Source of the DNA: Penicillus capitatus
Taxonomy: Eukaryota > Chlorophyta
Length of the DNA stretch: 64,000 bases
Reading direction: 5' to 3'
Assembly: GCA_965649825.1 (NCBI GenBank)
Contig: OZ287702.1
Coordinates: 62,001-126,000 of the forward strand
In this document: positions 11,142 through 21,107 of the stretch, piece after piece
Position numbering within the stretch: position 1 is the first letter of the stretch
Layout of the letters: the number at the start of each line of letters is the position of its first letter
Program-made: the position numbers and the translations under genes
Notes under the pieces: model-generated
The model's input: only the letters and a program-made list of their open reading frames with translations
The model's database searches: none
What the model was told of the DNA's origin: nothing

Positions 11142-12362
11142 TCATAATTTCTTCGACGACCAAACAGACGGCCAATCGCGAACTGAGAACTTCCAGTCTG
11201 TAGGCAGGATGTGTCGGCATGCTGAGCATTTCAGGAGATGATCTCTTGTCTCTGGCACGCGACCGCAAAAGCGGCAAAGAATTGAGTCTCCATCGGCGGT
11301 ATTGAGCAAATTAAACCTGTTGAGATAAACACGGGTTGCCAGGTGGCCTGTTAGGAATCTGCAGAGGGCTGTGAACTGTCTTCTGCTGTGTGCTTTCCAC
11401 CATTTCAACCGAGTCATCTTAACCTTGTCAAAGCACGTGGCTTTCAGAGAGCTTGCACGATCCGTCGATTCCCAAGCGATCTTCCCCTTCGAGTCTGCAA
11501 ATGATGAGGCTTCAAAACGCAGTAACTCGAAACCAGCTTGATCGCCGCCATTCATGGATTCTAGAGTGATCTTTTCCCATCTATCCAGTTTTTCTTGCGA
11601 CAGGAACTCTTCGTAACGGTTCCTGATGGGGAACAGCGGTGAGTCATAAGTTCCAGCCAATGCAGGACGAAGATCGTAGAAGGACAAATCTTCCAGTTTG
11701 ACCTTAGCAAGAAGAGAGTGTCGAGTGATTTCATCATCGGGGAGCCTTAGGCCCGCTAGGGCTAATACTGCTGCTGTTGATGTGGTGCGAAGATCCCCAG
11801 TGATGAGGAGGGCACCAGACCGAATGACCGACATCAAGGACTTCCTCTTCTGCGTTAGGGCTCTACTACCGGATGACCAGATCAGGGCTCCGTAGTAGAG
11901 GACTGGTGCAACGCATGCCTGGAACGGTGTACGCAGGACGCCAGGAGTGGCACCCCGTAAACTGTTGCTGATCCGTTTGATGGACTCCAGTCGTCGCTGT
12001 GCTTTCATGCAGACTCCCGAGACGTGAGCGCTGAAGTTTAGCTTGCTGTCCATTTTCAGCCCGAGGTAAGTGAATTGTGGTTCTTCTTGCAATAGGGAGC
12101 CGTCCAGATTCACTTGGATCGATGTGGCCTTTCGGAGTCTTGAGAAGCGTAATAGATGGCTTTTGCTGGCATTAAACTGCATTCCGTTGAGTGTTGCCCA
12201 CTGGACGGCCTTCTTCAAGGAGGACTCGAGATGTGCTTGGCCTTCGCCCCGTGGGCCAATCTGGCAGTATAGCAGACAGTCATCAGCGAATAGACAGCAT
12301 TTCACCTCAGGGGGAACTGAGTTTGCGAGGCTGTTGACAAAGCACAGCACAAAAGGGATGCC
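11142..12362 (-). mobile_element. 5'-truncated non-LTR (LINE-type) retrotransposon, RT C-terminal part
   Basis: One open frame of about 400 codons encodes the second half of a LINE ORF2. It contains the reverse transcriptase catalytic motif (CCLFADDCLLYC), then the downstream RT/thumb motif FTYLGLKMDSKLNFSAHV. A typical LINE C-terminus follows with a Cys/His cluster, CRFCGRVPETRDHLLKCSAC, and the frame ends SVRDWPSVWSSKKL. Upstream, reading is lost at an in-frame TAA at 12366-12368, just before GIPFVLCFVN, so the endonuclease and the N-terminal RT motifs are missing. This fits 5' truncation during target-primed reverse transcription. The remaining frame is intact, so the insertion may be fairly recent. 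I did not find a poly(A) tail or clear target-site duplication. Clade (CR1/jockey/I-like) is not determined. Confidence 0.87.
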
Positions 12363-12428
12363 AAATTACCGGAGAACCCGCAGACAGACTCGTACAGTGA
12401 GATCTCAAGATAAGGCATTCTTCACGTC

Positions 12429-13245
12429 ATGTCGCACGAACCCGCGGCGTCTGACCCTCTCCACGTGTCCGTGACTTCGTTGCGTTGCCACAAATCCTGG
12501 AAGCGAGGCGTTATTTGACGCATTCTTGAGCTCTGTAGATGACCCAGAGGTGGAGAAAAAAGCTCTGGAACTGAGACATCGACAAGAGCGAACCCCAATT
12601 TCAGTCTTGCGAACTCTTCGTGTGCTCAAAGAGACATTCTGGCAGGATATTGGTTATTACAAACAACACTATCTTTCCATGCGCATCTTCTCCACGGAGC
12701 TATTTCGTCGAAACGAAGAAGTCCTGAACAAGTGGATTGAATACGTGAAGTCCTTCTCTCAAGAAACAAATCCTACAGTTGGAGCGCTGGGCGATGATGC
12801 TACCTTGTCGCTTATACATTCGAACGAGATGGGACAAATCCGCGAAGCGCTCTCGACAACAAATCAGTTATTGAGTCATGTGACAAAGCAAATGTCGGAG
12901 CCGGCAGTGGCCCCCAATCCAACTGGACAGTGCCCTCTGAACAACAGAACGATATCACCTCGGTGCTCCAAGAAGAGAGGACTTCGCCCGCTCAATGGTC
13001 ACGGTTTCATTCTGCAGTCACTTATCTACGAGTTTGCGTTCTTTCTAGAAATGGAAGTGAAGGATGTCGTACACTTGTGGAGAAGTGAGGTGACGATTGA
13101 AGGCGTTCACTTTGAAGGAGGACTACACGCAGTCAGGGAGTCAGATGCTACGAGACCGGTTAAAGAAAGGATGCTCACGAAGGACCAGAGATCATACGTG
13201 AGAAGAATTCAGATTGTTGCTAACAAGGTGGAAGAGTTCGAATGA
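12429..13245 (+). CDS. Uncharacterised helical protein
   Basis: I do not recognise a family. The long frame from 12526 has no internal ATG near its beginning. A plausible model starts at ATG 12429 (MSHEPAASDPLH) and enters the long frame through a short intron ending near 12514, but the acceptor is weak. The product is mostly helical and hydrophilic: PEVEKKALELRHRQERTPIS, FWQDIGYYKQHYLSMRIF, EVLNKWIEYVKSFSQETNP, IREALSTTNQLLSHVTKQM. Near the end is LIYEFAFFLEMEVKDVVHLW. The stop is TGA at 13243-13245. The same frame continues after this stop for about 30 codons of protein-like sequence (AVSQVERLRQQGDKKLAIWE), so a last intron or exon may have been missed. It lies just downstream of the truncated retrotransposon. 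Confidence 0.45.
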
Positions 13246-14205
13246 CACATGACTACTGATGAAGCCGTCAGTCAAGTGGAACGCCTGCGACAACAGGGAG
13301 ACAAGAAGCTCGCGATCTGGGAACTGGCGGAGCAGGTCAGCAAGTCAAACACTTGAGGACGCAAGAACAATGTGTTTGCTCAAATGCTCATAAATAGAGC
13401 TCTCTGCGGACCTACTGCTCTTTGGATTTCCAGTTTCTATCATTTAAGCTACCTTGCACAAGATTGCAACGCGCCGACGACATTCTCGGTTTGACACATA
13501 CGTCGTGTATCGCAAAAATGAAAGTCCATGAAGGACACTCACTGCCACGTTGAGGCAAATCGCTCAGAAGACGCGTTATGGTAATTGACAAATAATAAAT
13601 TCGTCGATCAAAAAATCAGGCGGTGCGATAGGAAATGAGAAGCTTATGAAGAAGCACCACGTTGTTGTTCTGTCGCTTTTATCCTTCAGCTTTTCAAAAA
13701 TCCATACAAGCCAAGATTGATTATGATCAAAATTGGTCCCTCGGGGGCGGGAGGGCCTATGGCAGCGTACCTGATGTGGTTCACACATACATTTACTCAA
13801 TGTAAAGTCGAGATTTATGCTGGTGTGTTTGGCTCGTATTTAAGCTTTTGGAAGAATCTTCCATGATTGGGGTTTTGCGGCAGAATTCTAAATCTGCTTT
13901 GGTTACTGGTAGGTGGCGGCCGTCGATATTACGCAGTGAAGTAAGTATCACCTCGTTTGCTTTCTTCCTAATTTATAGGCCGTTCGCACGAGAAAATCCA
14001 TCTTTCTGATGGCGCCGAGTGATCTCTCGTGTAGCAGATCACTGTCGAAAATCCCGAGGTATCAATGCTCTCGATCCATTTCTCTTCATCCGACGGCCGT
14101 CGCAAAATCTTCAATTACTCGGGCTGCATAGTGTATTGCACCTGTGTTATCTGAAAACTTTCTTGCTGTACGTAAGGAACTGTGATGGAGTTCGATAGCA
14201 GACTT
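13246..14205. other. Gene-poor region leading into the duplicated segment
   Basis: Apart from a dispersed repeat at 13615-13672 (annotated separately) I see no protein family or RNA gene. The base composition is AT-richer than the flanking genes, with several T-rich runs. It separates the unknown gene ending near 13245 from copy 1 of the 1.3-kb duplicated segment. Confidence 0.5.
13615..13672. repeat. Dispersed repeat R2, internal copy
   Basis: The block beginning ATCAGGCGGTGCGATAGG and ending in CCACGTTGTTGTTCTG is repeated at 63943-64000 with a single mismatch (AGCTTATG here, AGCTCATG there). The second copy is cut by the window edge, so the full repeat is at least 58 bp and may be longer. 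Neither copy has a recognisable protein frame. The left boundary is sharp, because the preceding bases differ. Confidence 0.8.
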
Positions 14206-15496
14206 GAAAGAATCTACAATCCTGCCTCCTCCAAGGTCGCTTCCGAAGCGATCAACCACCCTGATCGATGCGGCTTTGTTATTCGACTTCTTATGTACGG
14301 CCGGAATGTTTTAAAGAAGTCTCTTTACATCGCAAGTTGGCAGAGCAGTTTCTGACATTCTAGGTTTGTTCGTGGATCTCCAGGGAGCTCCGTGACCACA
14401 ATGCGTTCGTGAATTCATCCGCATTTGCTTCCTGTCCCGGTTCAATCTCCATTTCTGCGAGGATCCCTATGTGTGATGCCTCCACCTCGTTCAGTTTCGC
14501 CCACGGACATAGCACAACGACCAGACACTGCGTTGTTAATGTCTTCCTGCGACGACCACTGCAAATCTGAGAGAGCACAAACAAACAAGAGGGTGATCTC
14601 GCAACTGCAACAGAGCAAAAGGGTAGATGCATTGTGACCGAGCAACGGTCCTGAAGGGATGCATATCTTTCCGCTCGAGTGCTCGCCTCAGGGCGTCTTC
14701 CATGCATGGCTCCGGAAGGACGCGTCCTTACCTCCGCTGTCGAGATTCGTCGAGCAGTGCAATGGAATGCACGATGGAAGCGACCATGCGCACAGCAAAT
14801 CGAGCGAGAGTCGCAGAACAGACAAAATCGTCGCAGAACGATGCTCGTCGACGACGCGACGCGATCGCATGGACTCGACGGTTCGACTCCGAAACTTCCG
14901 CTTGGATCCGACAGGGTTTGGGGGTGGCGCAAAACGCCTTCAAAAATTGGATACGTATCCGGAGGTAATTTTGGCGCCGCAGATGCGGGGGTGCGAGAGT
15001 CCTCATGCCGGCGCAGACTCGATCGCTCGTGAGAGCGAGAGGGATCGATGCGCCAGCGAAGCCTCGATCGCGGGCGAGAGTCCTCGATGCCGAAGCAGAA
15101 GCCTCGATCGCCGCAGCGAGAGTCCTCATGCCGGCGCAGACTCGATCGCTCGTGAGAGCGAGAGGGCTCGATGCGCCGGCCGAAGCCTCGATCGCTGGCC
15201 CCGCGTTGACGAACGAAGTCGATCGTCAAGCGGCGCAAAATCTGCACCACGGCCGGACATTTATGTCGGCGAAGCGAACTTCCGCTTGCGTCCGACAGGG
15301 TGTATGTGACTCGTCCGATGTGACAGTCACTTCAGAGTTCGCAGTCCCATCGTCGACGCGACGTTCGCATGCCTGCGCGACCCACACAGATGACGAACTC
15401 GCCGCCGTTCGTTCGGAAAGATGCCGTTCCCGAGAGCGAAGACGGCGACGACGAACCACTGTTCGAATTGGACATTGAGGAGTCCGACGCCGTAAA
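14206..15496. repeat. Segmental duplication, copy 1 (contains SAS10 promoter and start)
   Basis: This ~1.3-kb segment recurs in the same orientation at about 54120-55460, with roughly 90-95% identity by eye across the core. Both copies share a left part around GATCGATGCGG, a middle with many GATCG/CGATC words, two 123-bp tandem units, and the SAS10 start codon with about 35 codons of its first exon. Similarity ends abruptly after GAGTCCGACGCCGTAA, where copy 1 continues into SAS10 and copy 2 into unrelated sequence. The left edge fades gradually. Several long open frames cross the segment on both strands, but their differences between copies are mostly non-synonymous and include frame-changing indels, so I do not call them genes. 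Confidence 0.85.
14996..15241. repeat. Two 123-bp tandem units upstream of SAS10
   Basis: The unit starts AGAGTCCTCATGCCGGCGCA at 14996 and again at 15119. Each carries the near-palindromic core ATCGCTCGTGAGAGCGAG and ends in GAAGCCTCGATCG. A half-unit variant (GAGAGTCCTCGATGCCGAAG) lies between them. The same arrangement is kept in the second segmental copy (54958 and 55081). Its position 150-400 bp upstream of the SAS10 ATG makes a role in the promoter possible, but that is inference. Confidence 0.8.
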
Positions 15497-17529
15497 GACG
15501 AAACTTTCGTCCTCGGACGATCTCCTTCTTCGACCTTTTCGTGGATGGCAGGAAGAAGCCGGGTCCGACGCATCCCAGATGGAAAGCAGCATGGATTCGG
15601 AACCCTTCCAATCCCGCGATGCGGATTCTGAGATCGATCTCGATCTCGAAGCGGATAGACCGGGAGAGATTGGCTTATGTCGTTTCCATTGGAACACTCT
15701 AGCCAGTTACACGGATCATTGCTTTAGTGGCCCAGCAGGCGAAGGTTTTGAGGAGGGAACTGGAGCGGACACGGACATCTGAGGATGAGAGCGAAGATGT
15801 TGCCGAGGACAGTCGTCTGCGATGGGGAAATCGTCGACAGTTCTACGGAACGAACGAACACGAAAAGCAGGCAGCTGTGGATTCCATCTGTGTGTTGTCG
15901 TGACCGCAGAGTTCGATTATTAGGGCGAGGACATGATAGAAGACCTAGAAGAGACGCTCAAGCTTCAGAGAGTCGAACTGGAGCAGCTACGCGATGCAGA
16001 TTTCGACATTCCGACGGCAGATGCAACACAAGATCTGCCGACAGGTATCGATGAGGAAAGGCCAGATGCTGTCTCGGATGGCGCCGATGGATTGACTTCC
16101 CTCTGCAAGGGTCTTAAAGAGAGTCTCGATGAAGTGCGATTCAAAATCGGTCCATTGCTTGCGGAGGTGCGTTTCCATTTACCATCGCTTCTGTCCGTTC
16201 GTTGACTCTGGCGCACAGGCGAAGAAAGGAGGTCTGTGCACAGAGCAAGGACTGAGCTACTCTGAGGCGAAGCACCTGTTGCTCCTGCACTATTGTCAGT
16301 GTCTTGTCTTCTACGTTCTACTGAAGCTGGAAGGCGGATCTGTGAAAGATCATCCGGCAGTGCTCAGACTCGTCGAGATTCGCGCGTACTTGGAGAAGCT
16401 TCGTCCGTTGGAGGCTCGACTGCAGCCTCAAGTCGACAAGCTACTCAGAGCAGTTTCTGTGGCAGCACGAACAACTGAAGGTGCGTCGTCTGTCGAGATG
16501 TCGTTGCCAACATCTGACCGGTGTGTGTCTCTCCCATCCAGACGCAGACGAAGAGGAAGAGAGTCTGGCTCCACGCCCCGGAGAGCTTGTGCCCAGGATT
16601 GGAGATGGGGACGGAGCGTACCGGCCGCCAAAGTTGCATCCGGTGTCCATGGGCGACGAGATGACAAGAAAGAGGCGAAAGAGCAAACGGCAGAAGAAGG
16701 AAGCTGCTGAAGATGCCATGGTTCTGCTTCCGTCCTCACACGAGCATGACGGCGATCTTCTCAGGTTTCGGAAGTGGTCCGCGAGTGGACAGGCGCCCCC
16801 GAAGAGATCTCTTCCAGCATAACAGCGGCAGACCGAATGAAATCGATATTGACAGAGAGGCGCGAGGCGGACTGGGCAGAGCTCGGAGAAGAGGCCTCTC
16901 TCAGTCGGCGCAACGAGAGCAGAGAGACGAAGAAACGAACGGTTTCTCATAAGCGATCTGACAGTGGTGGCATGACGCCTGCTGGCATGTAGGCACAGGG
17001 AAAACCGAGTGCATTTGGTGGCGTCTCTTTCGAGGACTTCGCCGCCGATATGCAGAGCACCATCGACGCCATTCAGGACGCAACGAAAGAGAGTCGCTTT
17101 GGTGTTGATGTCGAGAAGCAGACGGTTCCTTCAGGAGATGGCGACCTTCCTTTTCGCCATCCAAAACAGCGAGACGTCGCTGTCTCGAACGCGATCGTTC
17201 TGGATGCCGACGTCGAGAAGGAGCCGCCGCCGGCGTCGAAGAAGCTAAAGAAGATTTCCGAAAAGCGCACGTCTCATCCACCAAAGCTCGTGAAGAAGAC
17301 AACAGGTCGCCGAGCCATCTCAGACGTCATACAAAAGAATCGAGGCCTGACGCCATTTCGCACGAGAGATCGCAAAAACCCGAGACGACGCCATCGTCTG
17401 CAGTTCGAAGTGAAGGAGAAAAGACGCAAAGGACAGCAGCAGCCATCGTTTTCGAAAGCGCCTGATCACTATGGCGGCGAAACGACGGGCATCAGCAAGC
17501 GTGTGAAGAAGAGTGTCAGATTCGCTTAA
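15390..17529 (+). CDS. UTP3: SAS10/UTP3 small-subunit processome protein
   Basis: UTP3/Sas10 is a nucleolar SSU-processome component needed for 18S rRNA maturation. The ATG at 15390 is supported by the duplicated copy, where a 3-nt in-frame indel follows the start codon. The protein has an acidic N-terminus, the family motif LRWGNRRQFYGTNEH, and the Sas10/C1D core: GLSYSEAKHLLLLHYCQCLV, then VKDHPAVLRLVEIRAYLEKL and KLRPLEARLQPQVDKLLRA. Further on come YRPPKLHPVSM and the Sas10 C-terminal domain with IQKNRGLTPFRTRDRKNPR and GETTGISKRVKKSVRFA at the stop (17529). At least six introns of about 44-55 bp fit. The join between exon 1 and LRWGN (around 15670-15800) is the least certain. The 5' part of exon 1 lies inside the duplicated segment. 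The SAS10 exons downstream of 15496 are single copy in this window. Confidence 0.88.
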
Positions 17530-17618
17530 TTTGCATTTTGCTCTTTCGCCTATCCTGCGTTTTCCCAGCCTCGTTGTTACGTACAGAATTCGAAATCGTT
17601 GACGGGTTCCATTTCTTA

Positions 17619-18410
17619 ATGTGCGACATGTGGCGCTTCTTGTTTTGGTGCGCATGGATGTGCAGCGTTGGCTTTGCGCAGTCGAGGACATTGCGGTCGA
17701 CGGAGATAGGTATCGTCTATCGTATTGGCGTTGCAGCCGATGCGTTTTCGCAGTGGAACAGGAAAATACAGGACATCGACACGAAGAGATTTTTCTGCCG
17801 CTTAGCGTCGTCGAACACGGCACTGTTGAAGGACTCCTTATTGACGATATGGAACCGGAAAAGGGCCCTCTGGTGATCGAAGAGATTATCGACGATACAG
17901 GAATGATCACCAACGTTATCATCGAACGCGCGAGTGACCTCTCTGTCGAAAATCTCGAGAAATCCAAGCGCATGAACCGCAAAATCGGCTTAGTTGATGA
18001 AATGCCGCCGCCATCTGAAAAAGTGATTAAAGGAGACGAGCGGCGCAATCGCAGTTGGCTACTGCTCGTCGTTTTGCTCGTAACTGTGGCATTCAGCATG
18101 GGCTTTGTTTTATCGGTAAGTCTATACGGCACCTTCTCCAAACGACGTCGATGCAATGTGCCTGAAAGCGGATCTTTAGGTTTTCTTTATCAACCATTTG
18201 CCAATGTCCTTTGGTGGCACCGTTGTTACTCGCAAGCAACGCCTTGGCTTAAACAAGAAGCTGTCGATGAGGCCAAAGCCATGGAGAGAAGAAGAACATC
18301 ACCTTTACAGTCCCATCAAAAGCCCAGTGCGCACTCCTTCGCATCGAACGGGGAAGAAAACAGTTCTGTTTCCCGCACTGCACGAGACCGAAATCGAGAG
18401 AAGTGTCTAA
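17619..18410 (+). CDS. Type I single-pass membrane protein, unknown function
   Basis: Three exons (17619-17709, 17754-18115, 18180-18410) join through introns of 44 and 64 bp into one continuous frame. Exon 1 encodes a signal peptide, MWRFLFWCAWMCSVGFAQ. The roughly 115-residue extracytoplasmic part is acidic (IDDMEPEKGPLVIEEIIDD, then MITNVIIERASDLSVENLEK). A single transmembrane helix, WLLLVVLLVTVAFSMGFVLS, crosses exons 2 and 3. The cytoplasmic tail is basic (VTRKQRLGLNKKLSMRPKPW), ending with SPIKSPVRTPSHRTGKK and TEIERSV. SPIK and TPSH are possible phosphosites. I find no known domain. The signal peptide and TM are on different exons and in different raw frames, so the consistency of the splice model argues for a real gene. 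Compartment (plasma membrane, Golgi or other) is unknown. Confidence 0.65.
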
Positions 18411-18674
18411 TTGTCTACCTTGTATCTTGTTTTTTGCACACACCCTTTTGGCACCACATCCCATCTCTCTTTTCCCTTTCGCTATGAGATTCGAACACGC
18501 GTCGACATCCGACCGTCAACGCATGTCCAGAAATGTCGCTGTCAACCGTAGGTTTTCGCTACGGTCTTTGCCCACATGCGTGGACTTCTGTCTATCATGC
18601 GCTGCCGTGTTTTCTTCTGTGATAATCTTTCAGGAAAAGACGACGCCATCTGGCCTCCTGTCGTTTTGTCGACA

Positions 18675-18736
18675 GCGACGTGTACTCGAACAGCGTTGAC
18701 GCGACGTGTACTCAAACAGCGTTGACGCGACGTGTG
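18675..18736. repeat. 26-bp tandem repeat upstream of VID27
   Basis: The unit GCGACGTGTACTCGAACAGC plus GTTGAC occurs at 18675-18700 and, with one G/A change, at 18701-18726. A third partial copy (GCGACGTGTG) reaches 18736. It lies 29-90 bp before the VID27 start codon, in its probable promoter or 5' UTR. Confidence 0.85.
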
Positions 18737-18764
18737 TATTATCTCTCCCCCGAGTGCCACTGCG

Positions 18765-20514
18765 ATGGGCGTTGATTGGAGTGCGCAGAATCAACAGATG
18801 CTAGACGAAATCGATAGAGACTTTCAAGAAGTGCGTCTCCCATTCCATACGACACTAGATCTTGCAGGGTTGACCGTCCACACTAATTTAGGCCAAATCC
18901 GAGACGATGGCCACGGGGGTTGGAATTCAATTGCTCAAGTTTGGCTACACCGACGCATCTCTGACCAATCTTGACTGGTCGTTCGTTTCGGCAAACGCTC
19001 TTCCCCGTTTCTACGACGCTAACGAGGATTCACCTTCAAAACCGACGACCAATTGGCGACTCGAGATTGAGGCCGGTGATATCGACGCGGAGGTGGCACA
19101 TAGTTTAGAACTGCTTGGAGATAGGCAAGCACAGAGGGTGACATTTCGCTGCGGCGACGCATGGGCTCTCAAATTTCCCAACGCCAAATCTTACATGCAT
19201 TTTTGGAATGACTACAACAACAAGCTCTTCGAAAACATCTACGGCGCAACGAACACTCAAGCCAATCGCGAGGAACACCTTGGACGCGATTTCGCCTCGA
19301 AACTCTTCACAGAAGATGAGAAGGAGGAAGACATGGATTGGCAAGAAGAAGTTATAGAAGATGACGTCAAGCAAGAAGATGCCAGACACGATACAAACGC
19401 AAAAGATCCTCTCGTGGGTGATAAAGACATTTCTCTGATCAAGCTGGGCATCGGTAACAAGAGCTACAGCGTCCGCGGGCAGAACGTTTCCGTACTGCAG
19501 AACATATCGTCTGGTGTGGAAGACACGGGACAGGATTTCACTCTGTGCAAACCAGACGGTACAGTGGTGAAGCCATCGGTCGTGATGCTTGCCGACTGTG
19601 AGCGGAAGATGGGCATGTTGCACGAAGGCGATGCGCATTCTCTGCTTTATGCAGATGTGGAATCTGGAAAAGTGGTGCAGGAATGTCGATTCAAGAAGGA
19701 CGATGTCGACATTCCGATGACAGAGATCGTGGCAGAGACCAAGAGTGCTCCTGCCGAAGATCGATCCACGTTCCTGAGTTACGATCGAAATCGATTGTGT
19801 CGATGGGATATGCGTGATCCAACAGGCATTGTGCAACAGCATGAACCGGCATTGGATTTTATTGGCGGCAAAGACTATGCTCAGTATACAAACTTTACAA
19901 GCATGGCGTCGACGGGAGATGGATCCGTAGTGGTGGGATCTGCCGATGGCAAGATTCGTTTGTACAGCAATAAACTCACGCTGAAACGTGCATCGACGGC
20001 CTTCCCAGGAATTGGGACACCTATTACACATATTGATGTGACGTATGATGGCAAATGGGTCATTGCAACAACCGATCACTTTATTGAGATTATCAAGACG
20101 ACGGCAAAAGATGCCGACGGAAAATCAGTAGAAGGGTATCGTAAATCCCTGGCATCGCTCGCCACTCGGCCGAAGCTTCTCAAACTGAAACCAGAGGACA
20201 CTATACGAACGGGCCATGCCCCTTTGAGGAAAGGCAGATTTACATTTGTGACTGAAGCCAGTCATCAAGAACGGTGGATCGTTGCCACCTGCGGAAGCTA
20301 TTCTGTTCTGTGGAACTTTCGTCAGGTGAAGATGATGACCAACGATCATCGTGCAAGTGGAGGATTGCCAACATGTGTGGCCTATCATTTGGTGTGCAAG
20401 GATGAACCTGTCGTCGATTCTTGTTTCTCGCATGAATCACGTCAATCTGGAAGCCAGTCGGAAGCTGCCTTAGTTGTGGCAACGCAGCACAAAGTGTGGT
20501 CGTTTTATGATTAG
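18765..20514 (+). CDS. VID27: VID27-like WD/beta-propeller protein
   Basis: VID27-family cytoplasmic proteins are implicated in vacuole import and degradation; the biochemical role is unclear. Exon 1 (18765-18830) starts MGVDWSAQNQQMLDEIDRDF and joins through a 61-bp intron (18831-18891) to a single long exon. The N-terminal third has a PH-like fold region (TLRFRCGDAWALKF-like stretch) and an acidic linker rich in E/D. The VID27 core follows: SYSVRGQNVSVLQN, LLYADVESGKVVQECRF, STFLSYDRNRLCRWDMRDP, then YTNFTSMASTGDGSVVVGSA, DGKIRLYSNKLTLKRA, GIGTPITHIDVTYDGKWVIA and a C-terminal end HKVWSFYD. The protein is about 560 residues, shorter than the fungal form because the N-terminal part is reduced. 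Its stop lies only about 50 bp from the convergent mL43 stop. Family identification is strong; function here is inferred from homology. Confidence 0.85.
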
Positions 20515-20563
20515 TGCATGACTTTGAGTGAGGACAAGGCAAAATGAGAATGATGGATGATAT

Positions 20564-21036
20564 TTAAGGAGATCCAAAGAGGTCTGGCCTCCAATATCCT
20601 TGCAGACTGTATAGGGTTGTCTTGTGACGTTTGATGGCCCTTTTCGACGGTCGTCCATACGAGTCTCGCAATCTCTGGACACGCTCCAGAATCCTAAGCG
20701 CGTCGAGATTTTTCACCTCCACCTTCTTCACCAAGTTCTTCCCTGAAAGAGACATGTTCACGATGTCTCTGCATGGATGGATGGATGGATAGGCGAGACG
20801 CACGATAGGTTGCCTCCAGCCACGGATGTCCGGCACGCTCTTCTGCGACGATATCAAACTGTGGATTCTGCTGACGAAATTGAGGAAGGTAGTTTCCAAC
20901 AAAGTCCCTGAGCGAGTCGATCAGGAGTGAATCGAGGACATGCATGATGTATGTACCTAGCACCGCGAGAACTGCCGCTCCTGTTAGAGTAAACGACGCG
21001 GAGACGCAGGAGTTGCCATACGCCATAAAGTGACAT
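20564..21036 (-). CDS. MRPL43: Mitochondrial ribosomal protein mL43
   Basis: mL43 is a thioredoxin-fold (L51/S25/CI-B8 domain) protein of the mitoribosomal large subunit. Three exons (21036-20957, 20907-20804, 20742-20564) splice to 363 nt, giving 120 aa, through introns of 49 and 61 bp. The start MSLYGVWQLLRLRVVYS, the S-G-S-S-R-G-A-R turn, DFVGNYLPQFRQQNPQFDIV, GHPWLEATYRKNLVKKVEV and the C-terminal part LQGYWRPDLFGSP match the family order. Only after splicing does the conserved R-D-F follow the SSRG turn, which fixes the first join. No separate presequence is visible, as in many mL43 proteins. The second intron contains a short ATGG tandem run (20774-20793). Confidence 0.88.
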
Positions 21037-21107
21037 CGTGCGAACAGAATGCAATGCATGAGTGATATCAAAGACGTGACGTCCCTTTGACGATTCCTTT
21101 GACAGCG

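Noticed and set aside
13243-13360. Possible stop-codon readthrough or selenocysteine after the unknown gene (frame stays protein-like after TGA)
   Set aside because: No SECIS-like structure was noticed, and a missed intron is a simpler reason.
14996-15241. CRISPR-like array in the GATCG repeats
   Set aside because: Only two 123-bp units plus a half unit, no spacers of uniform length, and the organism is eukaryotic.
14360-15250. Long minus-strand open frame across the SAS10 segment (296 codons), and plus-strand frames at 14627-15478 and 54544-55416
   Set aside because: They overlap on both strands in GATCG-rich, low-complexity sequence. Between copies the changes are mostly non-synonymous and include frame shifts. 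No domain is seen.
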